In this document: in pieces, positions 13,859 through 25,006 of the stretch
Layout: each line of letters begins with the position of its first letter
How positions within the stretch are numbered: position 1 is the stretch's first letter
Origin: Casuarius casuarius
Taxonomy: Eukaryota > Chordata > Aves > Casuariiformes > Casuariidae
Direction of reading: 5' to 3'
Length of the DNA stretch: 64,000 bases
NCBI GenBank assembly: GCA_003342895.1
Contig: PTFA01000012.1
Location: forward strand, 7,178,252-7,242,251
Translations under genes and position numbers: made by a program
Notes under the pieces: model-generated
Database searches by the model: none
Told to the model about the DNA's origin: nothing
The model's input: only the letters and a program-made list of their open reading frames with translations

Positions 13859-15466
13859 TCTTACGAATTTTTCCTTGTACTATCTGTATCCAACCTGCCC
13901 ACACCTAAGGCAAGGTGTTTTTGTATTGATTCTATGTGGATGTGCCCGATAGATGCAATCTGTTGCATTCCTCTAATTTTCAAGCTTGGATTTTTGAGAC
14001 CAGCCTGCATGTTTTCCAGGTAATTGATAGCTATTGTTTTGTTGTTTTTTAAAAGTTTTCATGGGACTTTGCTCTCTAATAAATAATTCTTGCCTGTTAT
14101 TATGGCAGGTTGGTTATATTATAGATTGCTTTTTCACAAACTCTGAATTACCAAAATCTCAGTTGCGTGCTTTCAGAGATCATCCTTAGTGACAGGTATC
14201 CATGAGATAAACATTTTTCTATGGAAAGTTTGACCTTTTGTGAGTGTTAATTGGCTCAATTAAGTTTGATTGTGCCTTAACATGAGATGATTATTTTATC
14301 TGACTTACTCTTTGCTTGAAAAGAATAGATACTGACTCCTGCCATGGAGTTGCATGTTTGGTGCTAAGAAATAGATCCTAGCGTGTTCTCAACCTAGTTC
14401 TGTTTCTCACATTGGTTTTTGGTTTCTGGTTTGTTGTGAGCTTCTTAATTTATTTATTAACTCTTCCTTTCCCCCTGTGCTCAGTTTTTCTTCTACATTC
14501 TCCTGTGAACTACTCTTACTTTCTCATATTTAACAGTGGCTGCTAGCACAAAAACTTACGCTTCCTCTTTGCTTCTCCACCTATGTCTTTCTATAGATAC
14601 TTTCAAGGAAAAGCCTAGACGTCTGAGAACAGAAATGCCTAGCATCAAGCAATTTTTTTTTTTTTTGGCATTCAATTCTTTAGCTGTCAACTGACAAAAA
14701 ATCACAGGGTCTCGCTGTCCAAGTTATTTTTTACAAAGAATAATGTATATCCAGCAGTGTGTTGTGAAATCTCAAAAGTAAAAATTTCCTTTGTATTTGT
14801 AATCACAGGCAGTTCTTCTGTGTTGTACTTAAGAACACAGGTACTATGTTGTACTTGTTGTACTTTTCAAAAATTCTGCTTGATGTTTGTGTTTGGCTGA
14901 AATACTAAGCTGTTTTATTGTGTGCAGTTTCCTTAGTACTAGCATTGCTATATTTTGTAATATTGAGAATCTGGATCACTATCAGGTTTCTGGCATTTTT
15001 TGATGACTACAGTTGGGGTTTTTTTTCTTTCATCAGGATTGGTTTTGAGGAAGATCTAGCGTTCAACTAGAATAAAAGTTTATATCATAAAAAAGGAACC
15101 TTAATACTTGAGAATTCATTTATCTCCTTTTTGTGTGAATCCTTTGTTGCTCAATTGTTAACTAATGCTAAATTGACTTGGACAGAAATAACTTCTTTCC
15201 TCTTTCACTCTTCTCGTTATCATTTCTTTAATTAAAAAGTGCTGCTATCTGAGTCTTCTGGAACAAGGAAAGATTACAAGATTAGTTTTGTAATAAACTC
15301 AAACTTTTGTTGAATTGTTTTCATTAATTGAAGTTGCTTGTAATTTTAATGGAGCCAACATGCTCTAAATCTCAGCTTAACTGCCATCACTTAAGTTGCA
15401 TCTGTGGGAGTACAATTTAGATTTTGATCAAGAATTGCTTTTAAGAGTGCAGTCCTGCTAGAATTT

Positions 15467-15489
15467 AAAAAAAAAAAAAAAAAAAAAAA
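15467..15489. repeat. Poly-A tract (23 A)
   Basis: Twenty-three consecutive A. The sequence to the left shows no SINE, LINE or retrocopy that I recognise, so it is not assigned as a retroposon tail. Confidence 0.92.
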
Positions 15490-16002
15490 TTGAAGGGAGT
15501 GGGGGGGAGAATATCAAGAATCTTCTCCCCTAGATTTCCCTTAAGGAAAATTTTTTTCTAGAAGATTGACCACTCGTAACAAAATAAGTTACAACTGAAT
15601 TAGTATTTCTATAGTTCATTTAATAAAAGCATTCTCTTATTTTGTCCAGAACCCACACCTTTTGTTAATAAGATTAGCCTATTTTCAAAGTACATTCTCA
15701 AATATTCGTAATTGTACTTTTTTCCCTTTTATTGAAGATAGTGCATTGCAGTTGCGTGTGTAAGCTGAAACTCTGCAGTGTTAGAAGCTGTGCTCCCACT
15801 GCTGTCCTCCCTCCCCGCTACCTGCTCCTGTTTCCTTCTTTTTTCCAGTGTCCGTTCATCCGATATCTTAGCGATCCTGTTCAACTCACTAATCTGACAG
15901 AAAACTAGCAAAGTTTATGACCCAAAAAGAAAAGTTTCCTGCAGGGGCCAGGGATGGGAAAAGAGGAGGGACCATCCTACCCAATGACAAGGCTCCAGCA
16001 TC

Positions 16003-16110
16003 TCGTGGAGTGATGCCCTCCGGTGATGCTCACGGCTGCTCTCCTAGCTGCAGCTGCGTGCCCGCTCCCGTGCTCTGCGCTGGGAGTTGAGCTGCTCACG
16101 CCATCGCTCC
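16003..16110. other. Small CpG-enriched patch
   Basis: About nine CpG dinucleotides fall in roughly 110 bp (for example CCTCCGGTG, GCCCGCTCCCGTG, CTCTGCGCTG), while the surrounding kilobases are CpG-poor. No open frame or known repeat is evident. Confidence 0.4.
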
Positions 16111-16956
16111 CTCATGTGTTTTGGTCAGAATGAATCAGTTCACGATAGATTAAAGAGCTGCATTGACAAAGTTCTACACGTTTTGACTGGGGAAAAAAAT
16201 AGTTGCTTTTGTTCTTGTTTGAGTATGTAATTTGTACATAAAGAATTCAGGGAGCATGATTTGAAGTCCTTTTAGTGAAGGAACGTGTCGTGAATTTAAT
16301 TCATTGTTCGTGTGTGCTGCATAATTGAACTTAAATATTTTTAATGCTCTCTCGTTTGCCTTATCCTTGGAGGCTAGTCCTCACTCAGTCAAATATTCTC
16401 CCTTTAGTGTTTTCCCTTTTTGCATAACAAAGGGAAAATAAAGGGCACTTCAGTGAACCTTTATCCTTATTACATTGTGCTACTGATAGTGATCTGGATA
16501 TAAAAATGTAAAGAGGAAGCTTCTCATGTGTTTTCCCTTTTAAGCAAATAATTAGTACAATTCAACTTGTTCATTTTTTCAGAATATGAAATTAACATTT
16601 TGTTAAGATGTCATCTTTCAAGGAAGAATGTTGATCTTCCTTGACAAGAGAATTCTAGCTATTTTGATTACTGGTCAAAGCAGAAAGATTACAAGGTGAT
16701 TTATTATGAATAAAATGCTATTTAAATGCTTTTAAATTATAGGATGGGAGAACTAAAACACTCTCTCTGTGCTTTAAACTTCTGAAGAAGGTCTGTGACT
16801 CCTGCAAAAAGGAAAGGAGTTCTTGCATTTCGCTACTTTCATAGGGATTGAAACAGTTTCATCAGTTTATACAGGATTATAAATTATTTTACTATCAATT
16901 TATTAAGGATTGTTGAGTTAGCAAATTGCAGCAGTTCTTAATTAGTTTTATATGAT

Positions 16957-16969
16957 GGGGGGGGGGGGG
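16957..16969. repeat. Poly-G tract (13 G)
   Basis: Thirteen consecutive G on the + strand between AT-rich flanks. Confidence 0.92.
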
Positions 16970-19170
16970 AATTAACAGCCTTTTGTTATAGACTTTCCAC
17001 AAAGGAATACAACTTTCCTGATGTTTTACTAGAGGATTTTCTCATCTCTGGATGTGTAGGAAGACAAATCAGGATGTAAATGTGAATTGTCACTTAAAAT
17101 GAAACCTTAAAATGTTTTAATAATGCAAGATTATTTATATTAATATGAGCAGAAAGGGATTTTGTGTCACAGAAGTGGTTTGCTTAGGCTTTGCTTTATC
17201 AAAATAAGTGAAATTCCACATTCTTAAACAAGTTTATATGTAATAGCTAACTCTGCTGGTGGGGGCAGTGAATAATATCATTTGAGTTGTGTATTACATT
17301 TTGAAAATCTTAACATAGTATTTAGAAATTTAGAATTTAAGTGGGCTTAAGTTTCCAAGATTTTTATGTTGATCTGAAACACCTGTGTGTCCCTTAAGAA
17401 GATTTAGTACTGTATCTCCTCCTTTTTCTGGTTTGTATCTGTCTGGCACCTGAGTGAATGTATAATTAACTTTTTGCCTTATTTTGAGGGACTGTATTTG
17501 TCCTTCGTCAGTTTTTCTCTAGAAAGTGACAGGGGTAGGTGAAACCTTAATGGCGAGAGGAGGGACATGCCGATCATGCACAAGGCTCCGAAGCTTTGGG
17601 AAAGGGGAAGATGTGACCAGCACAAAAGTCACAGCGCAGCTCTGGGAATTGACAGCCAGGCAAGTCCTATGCAAGAACTGCTCTGTGAGATCCCCCTGCA
17701 AAGTAGTGGTTAAACCCTGTTGTGTCTCTGCTCTTCTTTTTTCTTCTTTGAGTTTTCACTGGTTAAAAGTTAACCATTCTAGCAGTCGTTCTAACAAAAT
17801 CAGGCTTGCTCAGGCTTTGAAAAACTTGCCTCTCAGCCTCCTTTGAGGAGCTCACAGCACTGGTGTGGGCAGAGATCGGAGCCTTGGGTGGCTCCGAGTC
17901 ATAAACCAATTGCACTTGGGGTCAGGCTGTATCTGAACCTCTTGGTGTGCTCAACTTTCACCGTCTGTAAGCATTCTCTTCTTGAATGTTACTGGCTCTC
18001 ATGGAACAATTTAATGATCCCAAGCTAATTACAAAATTTCTTAATTACTCATCTTCAACCATGTGAAGACCACCTTTGATAATTTTTATAGATGAGAAAT
18101 TCAGGATAACTCTCACTGATGCTCTCAGTATGCAGGTTTTTATTTTTGTCACTGTGATGTATACCTGCGACTCTTTTTCCAGAAAACCTCCTTTCTAATG
18201 CTCAGTGTTTTGCATCCATATCAAGAAGAGGTCAAGATGAAAAAGGAATATAGTTTGAATGCTTGTGCTTGCCTAATTGGTGTTACTATATTGATCTGAA
18301 TGTGCTGCAGTAGTCTAAAAATAATGAAAAAGTTAATATGTACGATTTCTGCTTCTTCTGGATTTCCCATTTTTTCTTCATGTGTTTTCTAATGTTCACA
18401 AAAGGATGCTGAGGTTGTTTTTAATGACTGATTGCTCTATAAATTAGAGGAAAATAAATCTTTTGTCTAAATCTCCCCACGTTCTTTTTCTGTGTAAATG
18501 TGTTTTATAACCTTTTCTTAGCTCCCTTTATTTTTATTTTCCTAGACTGCTTTTGCTGTAGAAGTTGCTTACTAAGTATCATTTGAATTGCTCAGTAAGG
18601 AGGGTTTAGCTCATGGCTTGGGTAATAGGGTTTATATCTTTGAGATTTTTGCTCTTAACTTCCAGGTTCCCAACTGGTGTAATGCTGTGAACCTGTTGAT
18701 CTCCAAAAGCAAAGAGCACAATATAAATGGCAATTCTTTATCCTTTATCTGTTGGCTATAGAAAAATTAATCTCAAAAGAAAGCTGTCCAGTAGGTAAAA
18801 CTCTCCATACATACTGAAATGACAGTGCTTTCCAAGGATTTCTCTTTTATTCTTTTTTTCAGTACAGATAGCTTGTCTTCAGACAGTGAGGGGAACTTTT
18901 ACCTAGATGTAGTACACATTACTTTCTGCCTGTGATGAAGTGCCCTCCCTACCTTTTTCTTACAAGCATGAGAGCAGGACGTTTTTAAATAATAATCTCA
19001 ACTTTTATATTATTTCATTTTATTAGTAACATGACTCCTAGAACTAAGTTTTTATGACCTTTCTGAGATTCACAATGAAATTATGTTTGGAACACTGAAT
19101 TGCCATCAGATTTGGTTAATACACTTCCCATGGTTTTTTTTTCTCCAGTTTTCCATTACTTTTAGGCTAG

Positions 19171-19430
19171 GGTCACAGGGTGATTCAGGCCAGAAGGGAC
19201 ATCAGGAAGTCTCCAGTGCAACCCCCTGCTCCCAGCAGGGTCAGATCCGAGGTGGGACCAGCTTTCTCGGGACTTTGTGCAGCCAGGGCTGGAAAAGCTT
19301 TGTGTGGGGGAGATGGCTCAGCCCCTCTGGGCAACCTGTCCTGCAGCTCGGCTGTCCTTCCACTGAAGTTTCTGCAGTAATATATCCCTCTTATTCTTAT
19401 ACCTCGTTCCTTGCAGTGCCTCTCAAATTC
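19171..19430 (-). mobile_element. CR1 LINE 3' fragment, antisense to the + strand
   Basis: Read on the + strand this is the reverse complement of a CR1 3' end. The ordered landmarks are CCAGAAGGGACATCAGGAAG, then AGTGCAACCCCCTGCTCCCA, then GCAGGGTCAG, and later CCCTCTGGGCAACCTGTCC, matching what I know of CR1 (GGAAGGGACCT...GTCCAACCCCCTGCTC..AGCAGGGTCA...CTCTGGGCAACCTGTTCC). The element's 3' end is at the left near 19171. The right part decays near 19380-19430, so it is 5'-truncated, as most CR1 copies are. Divergence is considerable, so it is an old copy. Open frames of 123 and 66 codons across it are artefacts of the repeat. Confidence 0.85.
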
Positions 19431-20499
19431 AGTATCTGTATGACTTATCAGTAGATCTAGTTCTCTGAAAGTCTCATCTCTGTAGATCTATATTTTTTAT
19501 CTCTTCTCTGGTATCTGGCTTGAGATTTTAAAGGATTTATCTGGGGCTTGAAAGGAAAGAGATGTTCTGTACTAGTATTTTCATAGTGTTGCATCTGAGG
19601 TGCAGATATCTGAGAAACATTAATGGACCAGATGTATTATTATTGTTGTGATTTAGTAGACAGGTACATTTATATTTACCTTAGAATTTTTGCTCTTCTA
19701 GAATTGGTGTTCAAAAGCAAAATGCTTCTTGTGGAAATAAGGAAAATGTATGTTAAATAAAAATGCTTCCATATACGGTGGTTGATGTGAAATGGGAGTT
19801 TTCACAGCAAGAAACAACTGGATTGGTATGAATCAAATTAAGAATTTTAAATTGCCAGCCATCTTAGCGTGGGAAGGGTTGGGTGTCTTTCATCATCGGA
19901 GAACTTTGAAAGTTGCCTGAAGAGGCAAAATCTTTGATCTAGCAGAGGCACAGAGAACTTAATGATATAGATGGATAATTCGGGTACAGGTTAGGCTTTT
20001 GATGGAAAAAACTGTGATGGAAGGGAAGAGTATACTAAGCTCGAATGGTCGGCAGTCTTGACTGTAGCAAGCCTACTTAAAAAAACAAAAAACAAGTCAT
20101 TAAATACCCAGTCAGCATCAGCATTTACCTCACCATCCTTTGACAGCTCTGGTGTTTGCATTTCTATCTCCTTCCAGCCCAAGTTGTGAGAGCATTTTCC
20201 AGTGTTGAAATCTAGTTACTTTTTAAATGACAGCTCTCAAATCTTCACTGTTTGCAGCACAACTCTGTGGTCCTTCATCTGTGACTTTGTTTTGAAGGCA
20301 CTACTGCCTGTGTTAGATACTGTTGAATATTTCTTTATTTATTAATCTTAATTGAATACAAGACTATTACCTGTCTTCTGCATTGTACTCTGAATACAAA
20401 ATTGTTTTTTTTGTCTGGGATTTCCTGGAAGCTACTGTGTCAATGTTTTCCAAACATTCATGATTTTGATCTTTTCAACTCACTGAAAAAAAAGTGTTA

Positions 20500-20625
20500 T
20501 TAGATGGGGAAGCTGAGGAAAAAGATCAAGCAAGTTGCCAAAAGCCACACAGGGAATTTGTGTAGAAAAAGGTTTTGAACTTGGGCCTTCTGGCTCTTTC
20601 CCAGTTTCATTGTATTACTGTGTTG
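20500..20625 (-). mobile_element. MIR SINE relic
   Basis: The + strand shows, in the right order and spacing, the reverse complement of the MIR core: GATGGGGAAGCTGAGG, then CAAGTTGCCAAAAGCCACAC, then GGTTTTGAACTTGGGCCTTC, then TGGCTCTTTCCCAG. These correspond to the MIR landmarks GATGAGGAAACTGAGG, ACTTGCCCAAGGTCACACAG, GGATTCGAACCCAGGTC and the final CTC.TAACCAC part. The match is clear by eye although old and diverged. MIR copies predate the amniote radiation, so this piece may be shared with other birds and reptiles. Confidence 0.7.
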
Positions 20626-20720
20626 TTGAAGCCGTAATGCTGAAAATCCCTAGCTCTGTGGAGTCTGTAGTCACCTGCATGTGAATACCGAATGCTGGTA
20701 TTGAAAATTGGTGCTAAGCA

Positions 20721-20810
20721 TCTCAAGTTCCTCATTTAGAAAATGTGGAATTCACAATTAGAATTATTTATGAAAATAATGTAAATGGCTTGCCCAGCTG
20801 CACAGGCTTC
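20721..20810 (+). mobile_element. Second MIR-like relic, opposite orientation
   Basis: CTCAAGTTCCTCATTTAGAA followed by AATGTGG and, after an AT-rich stretch, AATAATGTAAATGGCTTGCC resembles the sense MIR middle (CTCAGTTTCCTCATCTGTAAAATGGG ... AATGTAAAGCGCTTGGC). It lies about 100 bp from the better relic and points the other way. The AT-rich middle is weakly informative, so this call is less secure. Confidence 0.4.
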
Positions 20811-23800
20811 CCTTATTGAAATTTTAGGAAAAGAGTAGGATTTGTGGGTGACATCATGTTACCTTAATTACACTGGGGTTTGTTTGGTTGGTTTTTGTTT
20901 TGTTTTTTCCTTCCCTCAAGTGGCCTACCCTATTCTCTGTTCACCTTCCCGTATCTGCAGTTAGAGACTCTGGAATTCTACAGAATCTTCATTTTTCTCT
21001 CCAGTTTGTCTCATATCCTGAAAAATAAATAGTAATTATCATGCAATTGAAGACTGTAAGAGTTGCACCTATCTGTGAGGCATGCATTTTTCTGTCTTTA
21101 TTCAAAGCAGTGTAATACTGCCTGCTACTTAAAAATTGCATTATTTGGGGGTCATTCATGTGCCTGTCTATCCTTCATAAATATAGTAATAACTTATTTC
21201 AAAGGCAACTGTATCAATGCCAGTAACTGTATTCAGTTGTCTTCAGAGCTGTCTGAAGATACCATCTCTATTCAGACAACAACAAAAATTTTTGCAAAAT
21301 CTAATTTAACTAATAGGACTAGTTTTTTTCCTCCTATTTCATTGTTTTTTTATACCAAAACCATGTATTAACATGCTTTCCGGAGGAGACAAACACACTG
21401 TCGTTCTAACAGGCAACCCTTTCTGTGGACTATACGTCTGGATTCGATAGCCTCGAAAGATTTCATACCGTTGCTGACTGTGTAGTGGATTTCTCAGATG
21501 GGTGCAGTACCCTGTTATGCCCTCTCCTAAAGCTACTCTCTTTTCCCAGGCGGAAACCTGCAAGTAATGTTCCATTTAGCAAAGAACACACAAATGATTA
21601 ACAAGTCAGCAAAATCCATCAAGAAAGTTTGGCTGTTCGGTTACCCACCTCGCTTGCAAATTTTGTGCCCTTTATAAATTACCTTTGTAAGCACTTTTTA
21701 ATGTGAATTTTCATGTAACACTTCTAGTCAAATAGAAGAAAGATACACATTTATTGTACAGTTTCAATATATTCTGAAAGCATGAAAGGAGTAAATCTAT
21801 TTAGAAAGTATCCAATTACCCTGTTGTAATATATGCAACAAAATTCAAGTCACAGTTTTTCATAACAAGTATAAATACTGTGCTTCCTCTAATGGTTTTC
21901 CTATTGTGAAGTTTTTATTTTAAAAATATCCACCATATGTATGCTCAACAGATCAAACTATAGAAAAGATTGTTCATAAAAGAAGAATGATAGAAGCAAT
22001 CGTATTTCTCTTTGGTATCTGTATCTGAAAGGATTATGGTAGCAGGAGATATGAATTTGTAAAATCTAAATTAAACCAAGAAATGAACTCTCATTGGCTA
22101 TTACTTTCATTTTTAAAAAGTATGTTTTCATATTATACCCAATGCAGCGTGGACTGCTGCTGAGGCAGGAGTGTGCTTTCCCCTCCCAGCCGCGTGCTTG
22201 CACCATTTCTTTTGGGGTAACGTGCGGTTCGGGCAGCTGCAGGCTGACATGTCGGCCAGTTGATCCGATGGAAAACTAACGCGTTGCTGGGATGGGGGAG
22301 GAGGAGGGAGGCCTCCGCTTGCTCTGCAGCTCCAAGGAAAATTATACAGGAGCCACCTATCCCAATAGACTGGGCATATAGTGAATATTCCTCTTCAGCT
22401 CTTATTAGAGGAACAGTCCCACAGAAGTCCAGATTGAAGCCGCTTCTCCTCCTGTAATAAACTCCTCTTGTTTTTTGGAAACATTTGATTAATAAATTGT
22501 CATAACTGGGGATATTCTTTTTTATATTTTTTAAAAAAAACTACATACAGTGCTCCATTTGTCTGACATTCCTTACGTTAAAAGTTACATAGTGACATTA
22601 AAGCAGCTCTATGTTCTTTGTAGTCATAGCTTCGTTGGTTTCCAAAAAATTTTATACTATAAAAGTAGATTACCTGGGGAAGGCTTTTCTCTGCTTTCCT
22701 CACAGTTTCTTACGCGCTCGTTCCTCTGGAGTGCTAACAGTAACCAAGAGACCTCAGTTTGCAAAGACAAGTTTCCCACCGCCTGCTGCCACAGTCCAAG
22801 GGAAGAGTCCTTGGTCCGTCTATCCCGCGTGCCTGTTTCCTCTGTGCTGAGCTGTGGTTTGTTTTGTGTTCTCTTTTGATGAAAGAGTTTATTAAACATC
22901 TGTTTGTGACAACTGCTCTCCCAACCCTTTGACTATCCTGACTGCTTTGTGGGGTGTTATCGATGTTGTGCTCTGTTGATGGGGACTGATTTATTGGCTT
23001 CTTGCCAAATTCCTACTGTAGTCATCTTTGACCAAGGTGTCATAAGTGGCAGTAGTCTGTGCATTAATAAACGTGGCCCAAGCTGATCCCCCAACATGCT
23101 GATTTTGCTGTGTTGTTAGATTACTTCAAACCAGAGGCCTGGTTACAGTTCAGTGGCTGAACTGGCTGCTGCTTGTGTACCCAGGGTACAATAACATGCC
23201 TGCGTATCCAGTCATCAGATATCTTCTTTGATGTCTTGTGTAATTAATTCATGAAGACCTAACATGTCCTCTTGACATAGAAGTAGGAAAACTATAAATG
23301 TCTGATTATAAAATATAAATGCCTGATGTCACAGATCCACTTCTGATCTGTTTTGATTTTCAGGGAATCAAAATATTTTCTCGTAGTTACCCCAGTTCTT
23401 AAATAACACATGCCAGAACTTACAGGGTTGCAAACAATATCGTCGTTGCTCTTTATGAGGATGGCACCAAACAGACTGCTAATCAAATAGGTAGGTGTTC
23501 AGAAATTATGATTATCTTATCCAGTGTCATGTTTGGGCTGATTTAGTTTGAAATTATTTACCAAAGATCTATGGCATGCACTCAGACCATATTGTCTATG
23601 TGTTTTGAGAATTGGAATACATCAGTCTGGGGAGGATTATTTTTTTTTAACGTTGCTTTCTCACATGTTGACAAATGCAATGTCAAGTTTTCTATTTAAC
23701 ATTCTTCTCACTTTTGGGAGATTTTTCTTCTTTCACCTTTTCCATCAAGTCTTCACCATGCTGTAGTGATGGTTGGAAAGGTTACCTACATGGCCTTCCT

Positions 23801-24615
23801 GTATTGCCACGTATCCTTGTGCTTCTCGGCTGATGGTGAAGTTTTTGATATTTCATTTGGAGCACGCTGTGGTACTGTTAGTGCTGCTTGTTAATCCTGA
23901 TACTGAATGACTGTTAGGGTTGGAAAGTGTATGGGAAGAAGCAGAGACCCTAAGAGTAACTAGCATTCTTTGAGAAATCGGGAGCTTTGCTTTCTGACTG
24001 TGAAGTTAGTTAAGCATGCTTAAATACATTTCATTGCCTGTGATCCAACGATAGCAAAACTGAGCTGCTCAAGCTGAAAATTTTGTCTGAGATGAAACAT
24101 AGACTCTGTGCTATAAGTGAAGATAGAACCAAGTAATCCTTGCTCAATCCTATGATTTTGATGCATAAGAAACAAGAAAAAAATTTGCCAATGAGAAATT
24201 ATCACCTGTGATAGACTTTCACATCACTCCACTGTTTTGGCTTTTTGTTTCGTTGTTTTTTTCTTTTTTTTTGCAGGTAGTGGTGACTGAAGGTGAGGTT
24301 TCTGCTTGTGACTTTGTTCAATTTGTACTGTACACAAAACTTTCTAATCACTAAACCTGAGAAGAAGAAATGGTTATAGCCTGCTCTATGAACTTCTAGT
24401 TAATAGCTTTTTCTGTAATTCATTTTTGGTAATTGATGAGTTAATAGCTCCTCTTTTTAAAAGGCTTGCTGTTTGATTTAAGTCACAGTGAAACATTATT
24501 ATTTTATTTTGCATGCTTTTTTGCATTGTGTCTGGAATTTGAGCTGCTTGGCCACCTCATTTCTCAACCTGTTCAGTAAGATGTCTTCCTACTGGATGCA
24601 GATGGCTGTTTTTTG

Positions 24616-24656
24616 CGTGTGCGTGTGTGTGTGTGCGTGTGCGTGTGTGTGTGTGT
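24616..24656. repeat. (GT)n microsatellite with GC interruptions
   Basis: About 20 alternating purine-pyrimidine dinucleotides, mostly GT with three GC steps. A tract of this type and length can adopt Z-DNA and is usually length-polymorphic. Confidence 0.93.
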
Positions 24657-24972
24657 CCCCGTCTGTCCGTCCCTGCTCTTTTGTCGTTGTTTTCTTTCAT
24701 GCCAGGTGGGGCATGGAAGATAAAAGCACATGCTTACCTTGCCCAAAATAATTTTCGTCTCCCTTGCACTCTATTCTCTGTCATTAATTACCTCTATTAA
24801 ATTCACTTCTCCTGCTCCCTCAGGATCTCTTACTCCAAATTGAAAGCAAAACAGTGGTATCAAGATGTCCACATAATGAACCTAAGTAACCATGTAATCT
24901 TATTATCGAATCTCTCATCTTCACTTTTCTCCCTCACTGTCTGGTGTTCTTGCTCATTGCATCATATCTAAA

Positions 24973-25006
24973 ATTAGACTGAAATCTCTTCAGGACTGAG
25001 CTACCT
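24973..25006 (+). repeat. Possible L2/CR1-type 3' tail relic
   Basis: TTAGACTGAAATCTCTTCAG followed by GACTGAGCT resembles the TAGACTGTAAGCTCCTTGAGGGCAGGGACT motif near the 3' end of ancient L2-like LINEs. Only this short piece is recognisable, so the call is tentative. Confidence 0.25.

Noticed and set aside
19083..19454. 123-codon + strand frame
   Set aside because: It runs through the antisense CR1 fragment and therefore only translates repeat sequence.
24616..24656. Telomeric or satellite array
   Set aside because: It is a plain GT microsatellite; no TTAGGG array or longer satellite unit is present anywhere in the window.
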